Assembly (NCBI GenBank): GCA_030538335.1
Contig: JAUNUE010000032.1
Span: 1 to 6,830, forward strand
DNA: 6,830 nt
Source of the DNA: Allobrachymonas sp.
GTDB lineage: Bacteria; Pseudomonadota; Gammaproteobacteria; Burkholderiales; Burkholderiaceae_C
Direction: 5' to 3'
Shown here: positions 1 to 5,658 of the stretch, piece by piece
Layout: each line of letters begins with the position of its first letter
Numbering within the stretch: the first letter of the stretch is position 1
Made by a program: the position numbers and the translations under genes
The notes under the pieces: model-generated
Told to the model about the DNA's origin: nothing
Databases searched by the model: none
The model's input: the letters and a program-made list of their open reading frames with translations, nothing else

Positions 1-1086
1 GGGGCTTAGCCCCGTTTGGCGGCGAAACGTCTGGTTGAAATTCGATTTGGTGTAAAAGCCGCAATCGAGCATGATGTCGCCCACGCTGGCATCTGTTTCG
101 CTCAATTGCTGCTGTGCCGCCGCGATGCGCAAGTGGTTGATCCACTGCGCCATGTTTTTTCCGCTATGGCGGTTGACGGCCGCTGACAACTCCCGCGCAG
201 GCATACCCATGCGCCGGGCCAGTTTGATGAGGGTCAGGTCAGGGTCGCGAAACAGTTCCTGTTCCTGCACCAGGGATGTGAGGCGCTGCACGGTTTGCGC
301 ATCTTCGTGTTGGAGCGGCGTTTGGTCCGGGCTGGATGGCGAGGTGGCGGCTTGCGCCCCGCTGGCGACGGGCATGCTTACTTGCTGTGCATCTTCCACA
401 GGACTTGGGATGATGGTATCTGCTGGCTGCAGCACAGGCTGGCTGGCAAAAATGGCGCCCGCCTGCACAATGCTGTAGATCAACGGCACAACGACCAGGA
501 TTTGCGCGTAAGTGACCAGTGCGGTTGTATGTTGCCCGCCGTAAAAATGAAAATCTGCCGCCACCAGAGCCTCAACCACGCCGCTGAAGCACAGGATGCA
601 TCCCACCCAGACGGCCGAGCGCTGAATGTCGGGTGTTTGCGACAGGCGCAGGCCATCGAGCCGCGCATGCCAGCCCATTCCCCATACCAGGAGTGCGGTG
701 CCATAACCCAGATACAGCGCCACCAGCAAGGCCTCCGCCCAGTTCCAGTACCGCACACCGGCCAGCAACAACGCCAGCACCACCGGCGTGGCGAGAAAAG
801 GCAGCACCTGCGGCCACCAGGCCGATTTTTCTTGCGCCCCGCCATGCGGGGGACGATAAAAACACAGCCACGCGGCAGGCGCTTGCAGGCTCGATACCAC
901 GGCCAGCGCAAACCACAAGCGGGGGTACTGCAACAAGCTCCAGCGCAAGCCCACCAGCAGCATCATGAGGGTGGACAACGCCACAAACAGCAAGGCGCGC
1001 ATGTCTCTTTGCGGCCGCGCCCACAAGCGCACCCACAACACCAGCAAGAGCAGGGCGCTGACATAAGGCAAGGGCAGTGCAAGCAT
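1..1086 (-). CDS. Membrane-anchored AraC-family transcriptional regulator, 3' end cut by window edge
   Basis: The frame reading leftward from the ATG at 1086 stays open for 362 codons to base 1 with no stop. Residues 1-212 are hydrophobic, with about seven membrane segments (roughly 1-22, 29-49, 57-77, 94-110, 114-139, 156-179, 187-212). A Pro/Ser/Gln-rich linker (about 213-260) leads to an AraC/XylS DNA-binding domain. The first helix-turn-helix is near 284-309 (LTLIKLARRMGMPARELSAA). The second is near 333-362, where CGFYTKSNFNQTFRRQTGLSP-like spacing matches the family signature, which normally lies just before the C-terminus, so only a few residues are missing. An in-frame TAA at 1102-1104 limits the start. 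The ATG at 1086 has no clear Shine-Dalgarno. Met29, preceded by AAAGAGA, is an alternative but would lose the first helix. Seven helices with a cytoplasmic HTH put the N-terminus outside. Inference: it senses a membrane or periplasmic signal and controls the divergent hydrolase genes. Confidence 0.9.
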   Translation of the reverse strand, partial: MLALPLPYVSALLLLVLWVRLWARPQRDMRALLFVALSTLMMLLVGLRWSLLQYPRLWFALAVVSSLQAPAAWLCFYRPPHGGAQEKSAWWPQVLPFLATPVVLALLLAGVRYWNWAEALLVALYLGYGTALLVWGMGWHARLDGLRLSQTPDIQRSAVWVGCILCFSGVVEALVAADFHFYGGQHTTALVTYAQILVVVPLIYSIVQAGAIFASQPVLQPADTIIPSPVEDAQQVSMPVASGAQAATSPSSPDQTPLQHEDAQTVQRLTSLVQEQELFRDPDLTLIKLARRMGMPARELSAAVNRHSGKNMAQWINHLRIAAAQQQLSETDASVGDIMLDCGFYTKSNFNQTFRRQTGLSP

Positions 1087-1135
1087 GATCGATGGAGGTT
1101 TTTACAGGATGGCCCGGCAGCAAAAAACACCGTGG

Positions 1136-1158
1136 GTCGGGCGCAAACGCAGCCCGAC
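1136..1158 (-). other. 7-bp inverted repeat (leader hairpin of the regulator gene)
   Basis: GTCGGGC (1136-1142) and GCCCGAC (1152-1158) are exact reverse complements around a 9-base loop. On the leftward strand the hairpin is followed, after 8 bases, by six Ts (complement of 1122-1127). It would sit in the 5' leader of the AraC-type regulator mRNA if transcription starts further right. The gap between stem and T-run is too long for a classical intrinsic terminator, so attenuation is only a possibility. Confidence 0.45.
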
Positions 1159-1180
1159 AAATCTCCGATTGCAGAGGCTG

Positions 1181-1217
1181 CCTGGTGCAGCGCAACAACT
1201 GCCCTGCGCGCACCAGG
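1181..1217. other. 12-bp near-perfect inverted repeat with one bulged base
   Basis: CCTGGTGC-A-GCGC (1181-1193) pairs with GCGCGCACCAGG (1206-1217), giving 12 base pairs with a single bulged A at 1189 and a 12-base loop. No T-run follows on either strand, so it is not an intrinsic terminator. It lies 10 bases from the first GTTTCA direct repeat. It could be a second operator or an RNA structure in the regulator's leader. The sequence does not decide between them. Confidence 0.5.
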
Positions 1218-1227
1218 ATTTGCGACC

Positions 1228-1288
1228 GTTTCATGGTACCAAAACATGTTTCAGTACCCCGAAACGCAGTTTCAGGACGCAAAAACCG
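1228..1288 (+). promoter_or_regulatory. Three direct repeats, probable AraC-family binding sites
   Basis: Three copies of a unit beginning GTTTCA start at 1228, 1248 and 1269, spaced 20 and 21 bases, or about two helical turns each. All three also have an A-rich stretch about 12-15 bases into the unit (AAAAC, GAAAC, AAAAA). AraC/XylS proteins contact two adjacent major grooves and commonly bind direct repeats at about this spacing just upstream of, or overlapping, the -35 region. The third unit (GTTTCAGGACGC core) recurs before the second hydrolase gene. I infer these are sites for the adjacent membrane AraC regulator, probably activating. Confidence 0.65.
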
Positions 1289-1312
1289 CATCTTACCGGG
1301 AAAATGAACCAA

Positions 1313-1318
1313 TATTTA
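1313..1318 (+). promoter_or_regulatory. Candidate -10 element of hydrolase 1 promoter
   Basis: TATTTA lies 44 bases after the first base of the third GTTTCA repeat. The second hydrolase has TATTCA at the identical 44-base offset from its GTTTCAGGACGC box. The sequence where a -35 should be (about 1290-1295, ATCTTA) is a poor match to TTGACA, which suits an activator-dependent promoter. This would give a leader of roughly 140 bases. Confidence 0.45.
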
Positions 1319-1417
1319 CAGGATTTGTCAATCTGGTTTTCGTGAAATGCATCACCAATACATGCAGTAAATGCAAACCGGGCGGCCCGACATCCTGATG
1401 CACGCTTTTTCAACCCC

Positions 1418-1444
1418 ATTCGCATCCGCAACAGCGATGCGAAT
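1418..1444 (+). other. 5'-leader hairpin just upstream of hydrolase 1 ribosome binding site
   Basis: ATTCGCATC (1418-1426) and GATGCGAAT (1436-1444) are perfect 9-base reverse complements around a 9-base loop (CGCAACAGC). The stem ends 8 bases before the Shine-Dalgarno AGGAG at 1453-1457. No T-run follows, so it is not a terminator. In mRNA it would stand immediately before the ribosome binding site and could protect the 5' end or tune translation. As DNA it could also be an operator dyad. Confidence 0.5.
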
Positions 1445-1464
1445 AACCTTTCAGGAGAAGAACC

Positions 1465-2496
1465 ATGTCTGAAACCTCCTCTGTCGCTGCTCCAAAGCCA
1501 TGGGCGCGGCGCTCATTTTTTGCTTCTTTGGCTGCGCTTGTGCTCACCCTGGGTGTGGCCGCATGCGGCGGAACGGTGATCGCGCCGGGTTCAGGCTGGC
1601 GCGTGGCCGAGGTGCCGCCAGAGGGCAGTCAACCCGCCATCGGCCTGAGGATTTTTTCGCCATGCGATCAGGCGGCCAAAGCGCCTTTTGCGCCTGGCCC
1701 CTTCGCTATTGATACCACACCCGGCTGCCCGATTGCCGGATCAGACAAGCTGCCGCTTATTGTGATGTCCCATGGGCGTGGAGGCAACTTCCATGCACAC
1801 CATGACACGGCCACCGCGCTGGCACGGGCCGGATTCCTTGTGGCTGCCCTCAGCCACCCCGGTGACGAAAGTTCCGACCTGTCCAACTCCGACGACATCT
1901 CGGTCTTGTACCACCGCCCGGCACAAGTCAAACGGGTGATCGACTTCATGCTGAGCAGCGCCGCACCAGAATCGGCCCGTATCGACGCGCAGCGCATCGG
2001 CTTTTTCGGCTTTTCGCGCGGTGGCAACACGGGCATGGTACTGGCCGGAGCCACGCCCGACTTTGCCAACACCAACCTGCCTTGCCCCGCTGGCATGAAG
2101 ATCTGCGACCAGATCACAGGCAACCAGATACCCGATCTGCCGCTGGTGACCGACAAGCGCATCAAGGCCATGGCCATTGCCGACCCCTTGAGCTTTTTCC
2201 CTACGCCTGAAAGCGTAAAAAACGTGAAGATTCCAATCCAGATGTGGGGTTCGCAACTGGGTGGTGATGGCGTTACCCCCGAGAGCGTGGCGCTGTTGGC
2301 CAAGAATATGGCCCACAACACCGAGTTCACGGTCATCCCCAACACCAACCATTACTCCTATCTGCATCCTTGCACACCGGCACTGGCAGCCATCGCACCA
2401 GAAATCTGCACCCAGGATCCGGCCGGTCTGGACCGCCCCGCCATGCACCTGGAGTGGAACGTGCGCATGGCCATGTTCTTCAAGCAAAAGCTTTGA
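1465..2496 (+). CDS. Lipoprotein alpha/beta-hydrolase, predicted dienelactone hydrolase type (paralogue 1)
   Basis: The product is 343 residues. AGGAG at 1453-1457, 7 bases before the ATG, supports the start. The N-terminus has Arg15-Arg16, a hydrophobic stretch (18-33) and a lipobox ending Val-Ala-Ala-Cys34, so the mature protein is probably a lipid-anchored envelope protein. The ARRSFF motif leaves Tat export possible. The hydrolase fold shows Ser102-His103-Gly-Arg-Gly-Gly after a beta strand (oxyanion-hole region), the nucleophile elbow Gly-Phe-Ser184-Arg-Gly, a likely acid at Asp240 (AIADPLSFFP) and the catalytic His296 (NTNHYSY). Six cysteines (67, 88, 207, 214, 303, 315) are shared with the downstream paralogue and suggest disulfides. 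The family includes predicted dienelactone hydrolases and PAF-acetylhydrolase-like esterases. The substrate cannot be read, and the dienelactone label is a family name, not a proven activity. It is divergent from, and probably controlled by, the membrane AraC regulator. Confidence 0.9.
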   Translation: MSETSSVAAPKPWARRSFFASLAALVLTLGVAACGGTVIAPGSGWRVAEVPPEGSQPAIGLRIFSPCDQAAKAPFAPGPFAIDTTPGCPIAGSDKLPLIVMSHGRGGNFHAHHDTATALARAGFLVAALSHPGDESSDLSNSDDISVLYHRPAQVKRVIDFMLSSAAPESARIDAQRIGFFGFSRGGNTGMVLAGATPDFANTNLPCPAGMKICDQITGNQIPDLPLVTDKRIKAMAIADPLSFFPTPESVKNVKIPIQMWGSQLGGDGVTPESVALLAKNMAHNTEFTVIPNTNHYSYLHPCTPALAAIAPEICTQDPAGLDRPAMHLEWNVRMAMFFKQKL

Positions 2497-2502
2497 TCCC
2501 CT

Positions 2503-2536
2503 CCAGCAGGGCGCTGGCCATGCCAGTGCCTGCTGG
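2503..2536 (+). terminator. Strong hairpin after hydrolase 1, possible accessory terminator
   Basis: Starting 6 bases after the hydrolase 1 stop, CCAGCAGG and the following bases (2503-2518) fold back on 2522-2536. The stem is about 15 pairs, with one bulged G (2511) and one G-U pair, closed by a CAT loop. The bases after it (TCTTGT) are only moderately T-rich, so alone it would be a weak terminator. It may act with the stronger one immediately downstream or stabilise the mRNA 3' end. Confidence 0.55.
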
Positions 2537-2542
2537 TCTTGT

Positions 2543-2577
2543 GGCAGCAGATACCAGTGCGGATCTGCTGCCTTTTT
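2543..2577 (+). terminator. Intrinsic (Rho-independent) terminator of hydrolase 1
   Basis: GGCAGCAGAT (2543-2552) and ATCTGCTGCC (2563-2572) form a perfect 10-bp stem with a 10-base loop, followed directly by TTTTT (2573-2577). This is the standard form of an intrinsic terminator for rightward transcription. It implies that the second hydrolase gene, about 220 bases downstream, depends on its own promoter. Confidence 0.8.
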
Positions 2578-2728
2578 GTGGATCCAGGCAGATGTGCTTT
2601 GGCGTTGGCAGCAGCGCCGCACACCATTGCCTGCGTGCAGCACCGAGGCTTGATCTGCTGGCCAAAGTACCGCGCCAAAAACAATCACAGGCAAGAGCCA
2701 GAATACGCTGTTGCGCGTCCTCAATCCT

Positions 2729-2740
2729 GTTTCAGGACGC
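2729..2740 (+). promoter_or_regulatory. Shared AraC-type box upstream of hydrolase 2
   Basis: GTTTCAGGACGC here is identical over 12 bases to the start of the third direct repeat (1269-1280) before hydrolase 1. A weak partner, GTTGCG, lies 19 bases upstream at 2710. The box is followed at the same 44-base offset by a -10-like hexamer. I infer control of both hydrolase genes by the same regulator. Confidence 0.6.
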
Positions 2741-2772
2741 CCACCGCAAACCGAATGGACACAATCACACCA

Positions 2773-2778
2773 TATTCA
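2773..2778 (+). promoter_or_regulatory. Candidate -10 element of hydrolase 2 promoter
   Basis: TATTCA at the same distance (44 bases) from the GTTTCAGGACGC box as TATTTA in the hydrolase 1 promoter. No good -35 lies at about 2750-2755. If correct, transcription would start near 2785 and the leader would be only about 10-13 bases, so the Shine-Dalgarno (GGAG, 2787-2790) would be almost at the 5' end. Confidence 0.4.
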
Positions 2779-2786
2779 TTTTTCAT

Positions 2787-2790
2787 GGAG
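2787..2790 (+). promoter_or_regulatory. Ribosome binding site deciding the hydrolase 2 start
   Basis: GGAG lies 5 bases before the ATG at 2796. The frame is open much further upstream (to 2370), but that extension overlaps the first hydrolase gene and the terminator. The alternative ATG at 2829 (Met12) lacks a comparable site. Confidence 0.6.
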
Positions 2791-2795
2791 ACATC

Positions 2796-3896
2796 ATGCG
2801 AAATTGCGAATACCAGAAATACACAGGCATGCGGGTGGCGGTTTGTTTCCTTGCAGGGGCCGCTTTGGGATTGGCCGCTTGCCAAAACCATACCGACTCC
2901 ACACCCAGAGCGCCTGCTCCGGCAGCGCCTGAAGCAACATCCACGGCAAGCACCGCTGGGGCTGGAGCCATTGTTTCAGCCGGGTTCAAAAACCTGCACG
3001 TACCTGCTGAAGGCGACATCAAGCCCATAGACGTCAAACTCTGGACACCCTGCGAAAAACCATTGCAAGGCCCCTTCTCACCGGGTGGCCCTTTTGCGCT
3101 ACAGGCTGTTGCGGGCTGTCCGGTAGCAGGCGCAGGCAAATTTCCGCTGATTGTGGTTTCGCACGGCAGGGGCGGCACAGCGTTTGCACACCACGATACG
3201 GCAGAAGCCCTGGCAAGCGCGGGGTTCATCGTTGCCACCTTCAACCATCCTGGCGACAACGCCTTTGACTTGAGCAACGCCGACGACTTCTCGGTGCTTT
3301 ACCACCGCCCCGCACAGGTCAAACGCGTCATTGACTATTTGCTTGCCACTGCGCCGGAAGCTGAGCGCATAGACGCCAACCGCATCGGCTTCTTTGGTTT
3401 CTCACGCGGTGGCTATACCGGCCTGGTGCTGGCTGGCGCCACACCCGATTTTGCAAAAACAGACATATCCTGTCCCCAAGGTTCTGAAAACATGTGCCAA
3501 CAACTGGCCAGCGGGTCGCTGCCCAACCTGCCGCTGGTGCGCGACGCGCGTATCAAATCGATGGTGATTGCCGATCCGTTGAGCTTTTTTCCAACGCCTG
3601 AAAGTGTGAAAGATGTGAACGTGCCAACGCAGTTGTGGGGCACGACCAAAGGCGGCGATGGCGTAGCACCCGAAAGCGTGGCGCTGCTGGGTAAAAACCT
3701 CACGAACCAACCCGACATCAAAACCATGCCCAACAGCAACCACTACAGCATGTTGGCCCCCTGCACGCCCGCGTTGGCTTATCTGGAAAAAGACATCTGC
3801 ACCAAAGACGAGCCTGGCTTTGACCGTGTGACCGCACACAAGGAGTGGAATGCGCAGATGGTGGTGTTCTTCAAAAAGGCGCTTGAAGGGAAATAA
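2796..3896 (+). CDS. Lipoprotein alpha/beta-hydrolase, predicted dienelactone hydrolase type (paralogue 2)
   Basis: The product is 366 residues from the ATG at 2796. Starting at Met12 would give a more typical short lipoprotein signal but has no good ribosome binding site. The lipobox reads Leu-Ala-Ala-Cys29, followed by an Ala/Pro/Thr-rich linker (about 31-60) that would hold the enzyme away from the membrane. The catalytic layout matches the upstream paralogue: Ser122-His123-Gly-Arg-Gly-Gly, Gly-Phe-Ser203-Arg-Gly, Asp260 in VIADPLSFFP and His316 in NSNHYS. Six cysteines (86, 108, 226, 234, 323, 335) coincide with those of paralogue 1. By eye the catalytic cores are roughly 70-75% identical, while the signal and linker regions differ completely. 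This points to tandem duplication followed by divergence of the membrane-proximal part. The substrate is unknown. It is convergent with the flavoprotein gene, with only 16 bases between stop codons. Confidence 0.88.
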   Translation: MRNCEYQKYTGMRVAVCFLAGAALGLAACQNHTDSTPRAPAPAAPEATSTASTAGAGAIVSAGFKNLHVPAEGDIKPIDVKLWTPCEKPLQGPFSPGGPFALQAVAGCPVAGAGKFPLIVVSHGRGGTAFAHHDTAEALASAGFIVATFNHPGDNAFDLSNADDFSVLYHRPAQVKRVIDYLLATAPEAERIDANRIGFFGFSRGGYTGLVLAGATPDFAKTDISCPQGSENMCQQLASGSLPNLPLVRDARIKSMVIADPLSFFPTPESVKDVNVPTQLWGTTKGGDGVAPESVALLGKNLTNQPDIKTMPNSNHYSMLAPCTPALAYLEKDICTKDEPGFDRVTAHKEWNAQMVVFFKKALEGK

Positions 3897-3912
3897 GGTT
3901 ACCGGCGCTGCG

Positions 3913-5556
3913 CTACACCGCTTGTGCCGCCCGCACCCCGTGGTAGCAGGCCTCTTCAAAGACCGAGTAGCCGCTCAAATCCGCATGGCAGAACTGCACC
4001 CGGCTGCTGGCGGGCAGTTGTGCCAAGGCATTTAATGCCGCACTGCTGCGGGTGCCGGGCACGGGGCAGGCCATGCCGTGGCCCCAGCGGGCTACGTCGA
4101 TGCGCACCAGCGCCTCAGACAAATCAGGATGCAAGGGGCGCAACTGCTCGATGATGTGGTTGCGCCAATGCGCCCACGGTTGCGTCATCAGTTGCATACG
4201 CGCTGCGCGAAAGGCGTCGTTGCCCGGCGCTTCGCACAGCGTCTGGTACCACGTCAGCACTGAAGTTTCCGCCTGATAAGGCAGCAGGTTCTGGTGGCCT
4301 GCGTTGACATAGCCCAGCGCCTGGTGGCCGTAGATCACGTTGTCCCACGCCAGCGGGGCGTTGCCTTCCCGGCGGCGCAGGCGCTTGCCGAGTTGCAGGT
4401 TGGCCACCAGCCACGGGGCGTATTGCAGTTGGCGGGAAGCCTCTTGCAGGGCTGCTTGCATGGCGCTGTCTGCCCCTTGCAGGATGCGGGCACTTACAAA
4501 CAGGGGCGCGGCCAGCAGGCAGTGTTGCGCCTGCCAGCGCAGGGGCTTGCCGCTGGGGGCGTGGATGGCATCGACCTGCACGCCATGCGCTTGCACGTCC
4601 ACACGGTGCACCACATGCGCGGGGAGCAAGCGCTCACCCAGGGCTTGGGCCAACTGGCGCACCAGCCAGGCATTGCCTTCGGGCCAGGTGAGCAGGCCTT
4701 CGCTTTCATCGTGTTCTGCCATCTCAGCACCGGGGGCAGAAAAACCGTGGCGGCTGGCAAAGTAGTGCAGCCCGGCCCAGGCAGACACTACCTGCGCCGG
4801 GGCGCCGTATTCGTCGCGGCAGCAGTAGTCGAGGTACCAACGCAGGTGTGGCTCGGCAAGGCCGTGTTCATCCAGCCATTGGGCAAAGGGAATTTGGTCA
4901 AGCGCATTCAGTTCATGCCTCCAGCGCGCATCCACCCGCTGCACGGGTATGGTGAATTTGCCCGGCTGGCGCTCGGCCTGCACCAGTTGGGCAAAACGGC
5001 GGTAGGCATCCAGCGCGCTTTGCGGCGCGCCGTGCACTGGCAACAGCCCTTCTTGCCAATGGCCGTTGTAATAGAGCCGCTCTTGCGGGCTGTGGCACAA
5101 ATGCCGCTCACCCTGCGCCGTGAGTTGCCAGCGCCCCAGGCGGTGTTCGAGCAGGCCCAGTTCTTGCAGCAGCGCCTGCACTTCGGTGGCGTCTGCGCCG
5201 GGCAGCGGCAGGTAGTGTGCGCCCAGTGGGCACGGCATGTTGCCAAGCACGCTCCCTTGCGCGTTACCGCCCGCCTGGTCTTCCAGCTCCAGCAGCACAA
5301 AGTCTTCGATGCCGCGCTGGCGCAGGATGCGTGCTGCCATCAACCCGGCAATGCCGCCGCCCACGATTACTACCTGGGTTTTTCGTATTTCAGGCGTGCC
5401 TGCTGGCAAAGCGCCATCGCGCAAGGTGTGGCCACGGGCCATATCGCTGCCGACAAAGCCACCTGTGACTTCTTGCGGGGTGCAGGCGCCCAAAGTGGCA
5501 GCCAACGGCGCAGCAACGGCGCCCGCCAGCAGGGTACGGCGGCGCAAGGAGCTCAT
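3913..5556 (-). CDS. Exported FAD-dependent amine-oxidase-like oxidoreductase, probable Tat lipoprotein
   Basis: The product is 547 residues. The N-terminus LRRRTLLAG is a twin-arginine type signal, and Leu22-Gly-Ala-Cys25 is a perfect lipobox. Together these suggest a cofactor-loaded protein exported folded and lipid-anchored. The dinucleotide-binding motif is at 62-71 (VVIVGGGIAG), followed by acidic residues at the end of the second strand (Glu90, Glu92) and a QAGGNA turn at 94-99, as in flavin amine oxidases and NAD(P)-binding Rossmann oxidoreductases. The C-terminus (about 525-545, HADLSGYSVFEEACYHGVRA) corresponds to the final FAD-contacting motif of that superfamily. The ATG at 5556 has only a weak upstream purine stretch but gives the complete signal peptide. 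The gene follows the spermidine-synthase-like gene on the same strand after 160 bases and is probably co-transcribed. An amine substrate is inferred from family and neighbour. The true substrate is not visible. Confidence 0.88.
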   Translation of the reverse strand: MSSLRRRTLLAGAVAAPLAATLGACTPQEVTGGFVGSDMARGHTLRDGALPAGTPEIRKTQVVIVGGGIAGLMAARILRQRGIEDFVLLELEDQAGGNAQGSVLGNMPCPLGAHYLPLPGADATEVQALLQELGLLEHRLGRWQLTAQGERHLCHSPQERLYYNGHWQEGLLPVHGAPQSALDAYRRFAQLVQAERQPGKFTIPVQRVDARWRHELNALDQIPFAQWLDEHGLAEPHLRWYLDYCCRDEYGAPAQVVSAWAGLHYFASRHGFSAPGAEMAEHDESEGLLTWPEGNAWLVRQLAQALGERLLPAHVVHRVDVQAHGVQVDAIHAPSGKPLRWQAQHCLLAAPLFVSARILQGADSAMQAALQEASRQLQYAPWLVANLQLGKRLRRREGNAPLAWDNVIYGHQALGYVNAGHQNLLPYQAETSVLTWYQTLCEAPGNDAFRAARMQLMTQPWAHWRNHIIEQLRPLHPDLSEALVRIDVARWGHGMACPVPGTRSSAALNALAQLPASSRVQFCHADLSGYSVFEEACYHGVRAAQAV

Positions 5557-5581
5557 GTTGGCCTACGGGAGCAAGCGACAT

Positions 5582-5623
5582 CCCCCCCCTCTCCCCAACC
5601 CCTCTCCCGCAAGGGGAGAGGGG
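5582..5623. repeat. REP-like C/G-rich hairpin element
   Basis: CCCCTCTCCC (5599-5608) and GGGAGAGGGG (5614-5623) are perfect 10-base reverse complements around the loop GCAAG. A second copy of the left arm (CCCCTCTCCCC, 5586-5596) lies 13 bases upstream, so the right arm could pair with either. Hairpins of the form CCCTCTCCC-GCAAG-GGGAGAGGG are, from general knowledge, abundant dispersed repeats in many betaproteobacterial and other proteobacterial genomes. It lies between the synthase and oxidase genes and could affect transcript processing or read-through. Confidence 0.6.
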
Positions 5624-5658
5624 CTTGTGGGGTACGCTGCGCGGCAGGGGAGTGGATG

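Larger units (their letters stand above)
1087..1464. other. Divergent intergenic regulatory region
   Basis: These 378 bases between the AraC-type regulator and the first hydrolase contain no convincing gene. Read from the regulator side they hold two GC-rich inverted repeats (1136-1158 and 1181-1217), three direct repeats of AraC-site geometry (1228-1288), a -10 candidate for the hydrolase (1313-1318), a leader hairpin (1418-1444) and the hydrolase Shine-Dalgarno (AGGAG, 1453-1457). A promoter for the leftward regulator gene must also lie here, but I could not pick one out with confidence. Confidence 0.8.

Noticed and set aside
295..1398. Long rightward open frame of 367 codons
   Set aside because: It lies antisense to the AraC-type regulator and the divergent spacer. 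Its product is a Gln/His/Arg/Pro-rich low-complexity string with no fold, typical of a shadow in GC-rich DNA.
1347..1402. Several ATGCA motifs (1347, 1362, 1371, 1398) before hydrolase 1
   Set aside because: Spacing is irregular (15, 9, 27 bases) and the motif is too short to separate from chance. No counterpart before hydrolase 2.
1450..1457. Another TTTCAGGA-like match to the regulator box
   Set aside because: The AGGAG part is the Shine-Dalgarno of hydrolase 1, and there is no repeat at 20-21 bases, so the match is best explained by the ribosome binding site.
1741..2724. Leftward open frame of 327 codons over the first hydrolase
   Set aside because: Antisense shadow. The rightward frame has a ribosome binding site, lipobox and catalytic motifs, while this one has no recognisable domain and crosses the terminator.
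2725..2737. Small palindrome TCCTG-TTT-CAGGA overlapping the hydrolase 2 box
   Set aside because: The left arm is not kept in the matching site before hydrolase 1 (GCAG instead of CCTG), so direct-repeat recognition explains the conservation better than a dyad.
2370..2795. Upstream extension of the second hydrolase frame
   Set aside because: It would overlap the first hydrolase gene out of frame and pass through the terminator and promoter box. The GGAG-preceded ATG at 2796 starts a proper lipoprotein signal.
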